A DNA stretch of 64,000 bases, taken from the NCBI GenBank assembly GCA_002440825.1, contig DJVH01000074.1:21087-85086 (forward strand), given 5' to 3'. The position numbers and the translations under genes are program-made. The notes below the pieces were generated by a model. That model ran no database searches and had not been told where the DNA came from. It saw only the letters and a list, made by a program, of their open reading frames with translations. Source of the DNA: Bacteriovoracaceae bacterium UBA6261. GTDB lineage: Bacteria > Bdellovibrionota > Bacteriovoracia > Bacteriovoracales > Bacteriovoracaceae. This document shows positions 61,083 through 64,000 of this stretch, in pieces. Within the stretch, counting starts at the first letter, position 1. Every line of letters begins with the position of its first letter.

Positions 61083-61856
61083 ATGAAAAAGCTGTCGGTA
61101 CTCCTATTTTTTATCCTGTTAGTACCAGCAATCATCACAGTTTCCCGTGCTGAAGAGACTCCTGCTGGATCCCAGGCCATTGTTTTTGGTGCCAATCATG
61201 ACGAAAGCACCTACGTCGGCAAGTTGGCGTGGCTGGTGTACACTGAAGCCTTCAAAAGACTCAAGATGCCTTTTAAAATCAGAATTTTTCCACTCAAAAG
61301 GCTGGAGATGTCCACTCGCGCTGGTCTCGTCGATGGAGATATTGCCCGCACGGCCCTCTGGGGAGAAGGGCGGGATGATTTGATTCGCATAAAAGAACCT
61401 ATCATGTATTTAAATTTTAGTTTGTATTCTGCTGATCCGGCGGTGGTAATCAATCGTCCATCTGATATAAGTGAAAAAAAGCTGACGATTAAATATCCGC
61501 GTGGAATGAAGGTTTGTGAGAAGTTTGCTAAAGAAATATTGCCGCAAAAACAAGTTGATGATGTGACCACAACGGAAGATGGAGTGAGAAAAATCCTGGT
61601 CCGCAATATTTATCTTCTTTGCGATTTAGATGCCAATGTTGACACCTTTCTTCATTCCTCCGTTCTCAAAGAAAGAGATGCAAGCAAGATTAAAAGAGTT
61701 TTTTACTTAGAGAGCAAAGTTCCAATTTATCCTTACTTATTGAAGAAGCATGTTCAGTTAGCTCAAAAACTCACTCGTGTTCTAAAACAAATGCGAACGG
61801 AAGGTTTGTTGGATAAATATCAAAAACAAGTCGATAGAGAATTCAGCCGAAAATAA
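61083..61856 (+). CDS. Periplasmic solute-binding protein, family 3-like
   Basis: 257 aa with a signal peptide ending SRA. The pattern of amino-acid/polar-compound binding proteins is visible: YVGKLAWLVYTEAFKRLKMPF, RLEMSTRAGLVDGDIARTA and the two-lobe segment ending MRTEGLLDKYQKQV. No ABC permease or ATPase lies next to it, so it may serve a distant transporter or act as a sensor domain-like protein. Ends at a strong terminator. Confidence 0.82.
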   Translation: MKKLSVLLFFILLVPAIITVSRAEETPAGSQAIVFGANHDESTYVGKLAWLVYTEAFKRLKMPFKIRIFPLKRLEMSTRAGLVDGDIARTALWGEGRDDLIRIKEPIMYLNFSLYSADPAVVINRPSDISEKKLTIKYPRGMKVCEKFAKEILPQKQVDDVTTTEDGVRKILVRNIYLLCDLDANVDTFLHSSVLKERDASKIKRVFYLESKVPIYPYLLKKHVQLAQKLTRVLKQMRTEGLLDKYQKQVDREFSRK

Positions 61857-61884
61857 AAAGGGCTTCAAACGAAGCCCTTCTTTT
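61857..61884. terminator. Intrinsic terminator
   Basis: AAGGGCTTC (61858-61866), loop AAAC, GAAGCCCTT (61871-61879), then CTTTT. It lies between convergent genes and may act in both directions. Confidence 0.88.
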
Positions 61885-61892
61885 AAAATCAA

Positions 61893-62978
61893 TTATGGAA
61901 TCGGACGTGGACGTGGTGGATTTGGAATCGGACGCGGATTTGGATTCGGGTCCGGTCTGATGATAATCGTACCAATGGCCACATTGACAGGAATCAATTT
62001 TTCTCCCGCAATATTGCTTAAGCGAAGATTGCCTGTATAGCTTGCGACTCTGAGAAGCGAACCAGGAATAATGACTTTGGCCTTGCTGGTTAATAAATCA
62101 AGAGGAACATTTAAAGCTGTTACTTTATCGCCATCAATCCATTCAACTCTCGTCGGAGAAGTCATTTGTGCCATCTGAATAACAAACGTAGTGTCCTGGA
62201 TTGCTTGACCTGGAATTAAGCTCTGTGAGATCGCCAGTGGAGCTGTTAATTGAGGAGCAGGCACGCCGAAAATTCTAAGCGCAAACTGTTCTGAGTCTGA
62301 ACCCGTCATTGGATCTTCGACATAGGCCTGAACAAAATTAGGGGCTGAAACCAGACTTGCCGGAATCACGAAGCGAGTAGTGCTGCCGTCAAAATTTCCT
62401 TGAAGAGATGTTTTTCCAATTTTTAAAAGTGGAGCATTGTTTGTAAGACCGCGAACGGCAAGTTGGATGGCCTGATTTCTTCCATTGGCGGGAAGATCCA
62501 ATGGATTTGTTCCTGTGGCAATGGAAACATCCGGTGCTCCCGGACCTCTTAAATAAATGGTTGCAGAGTTTGAACAGCCCACACCTTGAGCACAGACGCT
62601 CAAGCTCCAGGCGGTGTTTGCATTTCCAGGAAGAAGCAGGTCAGGCATATTGATGACGATGGCCTCCGGGCCAATGTCCATAATGTTAATCGGACGTCTG
62701 CTGCCGTTTTGATCGCCATAGGGAATGACCTGATAAGCGCCGAGCCTCGGATAAATCTGACGCAACATCAGCTGAACTTTATTTTTAACATCGTTAAAAT
62801 TTGAACCTTGAAAAAATCCTGAACCAATAATCGTAAGTGAAGCCCTCGGTTGAGGATTGTATTGGTCAACAGTGAATGTCGTATTGTCGAGATGATTGAT
62901 AACAATCGGATCCTGAGCAAATGTCGCCATTGGAGAAAAAGCACAGGCTAAAAGTAATGTATTAAAAAATGTCTTCAT
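61893..62978 (-). CDS. Secreted protein with IPT/TIG-like domain and Pro-rich C-terminus
   Basis: 361 aa, signal peptide ending ATFAQ. The first domain (residues about 25-130) has NNTTF-like and ASLTIIGSGFFQGSNF segments typical of IPT/TIG immunoglobulin-like folds, followed by more beta-rich repeats. The last about 20 residues are mostly Pro, Arg and Asn (PDPNPNPRPIP). Another secreted protein nearby has its Pro-rich stretch at the N-terminus. Likely a surface-exposed adhesion or structural protein; inferred. Confidence 0.7.
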   Translation of the reverse strand: MKTFFNTLLLACAFSPMATFAQDPIVINHLDNTTFTVDQYNPQPRASLTIIGSGFFQGSNFNDVKNKVQLMLRQIYPRLGAYQVIPYGDQNGSRRPINIMDIGPEAIVINMPDLLLPGNANTAWSLSVCAQGVGCSNSATIYLRGPGAPDVSIATGTNPLDLPANGRNQAIQLAVRGLTNNAPLLKIGKTSLQGNFDGSTTRFVIPASLVSAPNFVQAYVEDPMTGSDSEQFALRIFGVPAPQLTAPLAISQSLIPGQAIQDTTFVIQMAQMTSPTRVEWIDGDKVTALNVPLDLLTSKAKVIIPGSLLRVASYTGNLRLSNIAGEKLIPVNVAIGTIIIRPDPNPNPRPIPNPPRPRPIP

Positions 62979-63005
62979 AAGTTACTCCGTAGAAATCTGT
63001 CTTTG

Positions 63006-63275
63006 TTAAATGCAAGTTCCAGCTGCAGGATCGCACACTTTTCCGCCCTGGCATTCGTCACTTTTGTTACAGTGAGTTTTGCAGACCGGGTGACTTTCAA
63101 CTTCAGCTGCCGTTGTACAAAGGTACGGGTAACACGATTTAAATGTTCCATCTGTTCCCAGAATAGAAAATTTATCGCCTGAACATGAATAATTCACAGG
63201 ACTCTGAAGAGTGCCTGGATCAGCGAAAGCTGCGAGAGAACTTGTTAAGGCCAAAAGAAGAAAAAACTTTTTCAT
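63006..63275 (-). CDS. Small cysteine-rich secreted protein
   Basis: 89 aa with a signal peptide ending AAFA. The mature 71 residues hold eight cysteines, the last five spaced C-x3-C-x5-C-x5-C-x6-C (from VCKTHC to GTCI), a knot-like disulfide pattern. No family assigned. 27 bases separate its stop from the IPT-like gene's start, so they may share a transcript. Highly stable, exported proteins of this type can be toxins, inhibitors or adhesins; none is implied here. Confidence 0.7.
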   Translation of the reverse strand: MKKFFLLLALTSSLAAFADPGTLQSPVNYSCSGDKFSILGTDGTFKSCYPYLCTTAAEVESHPVCKTHCNKSDECQGGKVCDPAAGTCI

Positions 63276-63390
63276 GGTTACACCTCGTTTCGAATGAAGC
63301 TTTAAATGAGGGCAAACTATAAAGAATGTCTTTCGAAGACAATTTAATTTAGGTTTAAGTTTGGATGTGGATAAAAATTTCAGAGAATCA

Positions 63391-63420
63391 AAAAAAGAAG
63401 CCCCGATATTATCGAGGCTT
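63391..63420 (-). terminator. Intrinsic terminator (minus strand)
   Basis: AAGCCTCGATA pairs with TATCGGGGCTT on the minus strand (63420-63398) with one mismatch, followed by a T run at 63396-63391. The stop codon of the gene above lies in the loop. Confidence 0.8.
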
Positions 63421-63846
63421 TGTGCAGTTTAGTTTTTCCTGAAAGTAAATTTTGTGAGGAGGCCAGAAAAGAGTGTCGCGTGCTGTCTCAATCGAAGCTT
63501 CGATTGTAATTGAATCAGCTCCCACATTTGACGTACTCACGTAAGAAACTTTCTTTCCCTTTAACGTTTCATGACCATAAACAGTTGTGCCGTTAAGGGG
63601 AATCCAATTAACCTTCAGATTATTTTTCGTATCTAAAAAAGCGAGAACTTTTAAATTTGGATAAGGGCTCGAGTCGACTTCAAAACTTTGAGCACAGGCG
63701 CTTTCTCCACAAGAGTAAGAATCGATCATTTTAACGAGTTTAATATTAGGATCTTTATTGATTCTCTCCAGGAGCTGAATATCACACTCATTTGAATGGG
63801 CCGCGCTTGAAAGCAGGATAATGGACGTTAAGAACGCTGTTTTCAT
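63409..63846 (-). CDS. Secreted protein of unknown function
   Basis: 145 aa from the ATG at 63846 (GGAG site), with a signal peptide ending SSAAHS. Cysteines occur in ECDIQ, SYSCGESACAQ and near the C-terminus (LNCTKP). The rest is beta-rich. No family recognised. Ends in its own terminator, and is separated from the tRNA upstream by another. Confidence 0.7.
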   Translation of the reverse strand: MKTAFLTSIILLSSAAHSNECDIQLLERINKDPNIKLVKMIDSYSCGESACAQSFEVDSSPYPNLKVLAFLDTKNNLKVNWIPLNGTTVYGHETLKGKKVSYVSTSNVGADSITIEASIETARDTLFWPPHKIYFQEKLNCTKPR

Positions 63847-63930
63847 AGAAACTCCGAGTTTAGAATGAACCTTCAACCGGAGCTATAGCTTGATTTGTTA
63901 TAGATGGGGATATTGTGTAAATTTAGGCAA

Positions 63931-63962
63931 AAAAAAAGCCTCGAATCAATCGAGGCTTTTTC
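63931..63962. terminator. Intrinsic terminator after the tRNA
   Basis: AAAAGCCTCGA (63934-63944), loop ATCAA, TCGAGGCTTTT (63950-63960), with A and T runs on both sides. It can end the tRNA transcript on the minus strand. Confidence 0.88.
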
Positions 63963-63969
63963 TTAAACT

Positions 63970-64000
63970 TGGTACACCCACGGGGATTCGAACCCCGGTT
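63970..64000 (-). tRNA. tRNA, 3' part only (cut by window edge)
   Basis: On the minus strand, a T arm (CGGGG-TTCGAAT-CCCCG), the 3' acceptor strand TGGGTGT, discriminator A and an encoded CCA (ending at 63970) are visible. The anticodon lies outside the window, so the amino acid cannot be assigned. Confidence 0.9.

Noticed and set aside
1..64000. Mobile elements, prophage genes or toxin-antitoxin pairs.
   Set aside because: No transposase, integrase, phage structural gene, terminal repeat or recognisable toxin-antitoxin pair was found on reading through.

Overview
This window looks like chromosome of a Gram-negative, fairly AT-rich bacterium. It encodes TolC- and RND-type envelope proteins, several lipoproteins, an outer-membrane beta-barrel and many small secreted proteins of unknown function. 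The mix of PTS sugar uptake, HemJ, SCO and PCu(A)C copper proteins, a sigma-54 activator beside a FliL-like protein, and abundant secreted hypotheticals resembles the Bdellovibrionota (Bacteriovorax/Peredibacter-like predators). That placement is inference from gene content; no rRNA is present to confirm it. Genes are densely packed, often with ATGA overlaps, and no insertion sequence, prophage, integrase or CRISPR array was seen. No stretch of more than 300 bases lacks a gene; the longest is about 270 bases (26444-26715), with one terminator and nothing else recognised.

Region by region. 1-4114: efflux operon tetR-tolC-RND, cut by the window edge, with three 21-bp-spaced repeats before the regulator. 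4151-6065: a coupled copper/haem/redox cluster (PCu(A)C, SCO, msrB, hemJ). 6097-7553: a phosphatase and a secreted protein. 7589-13859: a PTS operon (IICBA, HPr, enzyme I) divergent from a secreted glucoamylase. 13872-16849: secreted proteins, including a lipoprotein with a caspase/CHAT-like His-Cys dyad. 17058-22165: response regulator, histidine kinase, AlkA-type glycosylase, and a GNAT/NTF2-like/nitrilase cluster. 22146-25573: truA and a Mg2+ P-type ATPase. 25733-29163: an AT-rich stretch with a secreted protein and a GNAT, then tRNA-Leu(CAA), an epimerase and an acyltransferase. 29269-33717: engB, a sigma-54 activator, a FliL-like membrane protein and a BamE-like lipoprotein. 33763-37422: yicC-gmk-rel. 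37423-40810: maeB, ridA and a DUF218 protein.

40928-44452 is the most unusual region. An ECF sigma factor, a probable anti-sigma protein, a small exported protein, a DUF3106-like protein with an Arg/Glu/Asp tail and an outer-membrane barrel run one way. A second exported protein with the same kind of tail runs the other way behind a near-consensus sigma-E-type promoter. 44503-47275 is a TPP riboswitch controlling a YkoEDC thiamine-precursor transporter, followed directly by an OxyR with both redox cysteines. 48224-54204 holds a DUF4105 protein, a small exported protein, argS, an OsmC protein and membrane proteins. 54324-64000 holds Lon, DUF4399, a serine hydrolase, a DASS transporter, a beta-helix protein, a solute-binding protein, more secreted proteins and the 3' end of a tRNA.

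Functional links: the glucoamylase could release glucose for the adjacent PTS; the copper cluster fits oxidase assembly; the ECF module looks like an envelope-stress regulon. Functions are by motif recognition only; no database search was run.
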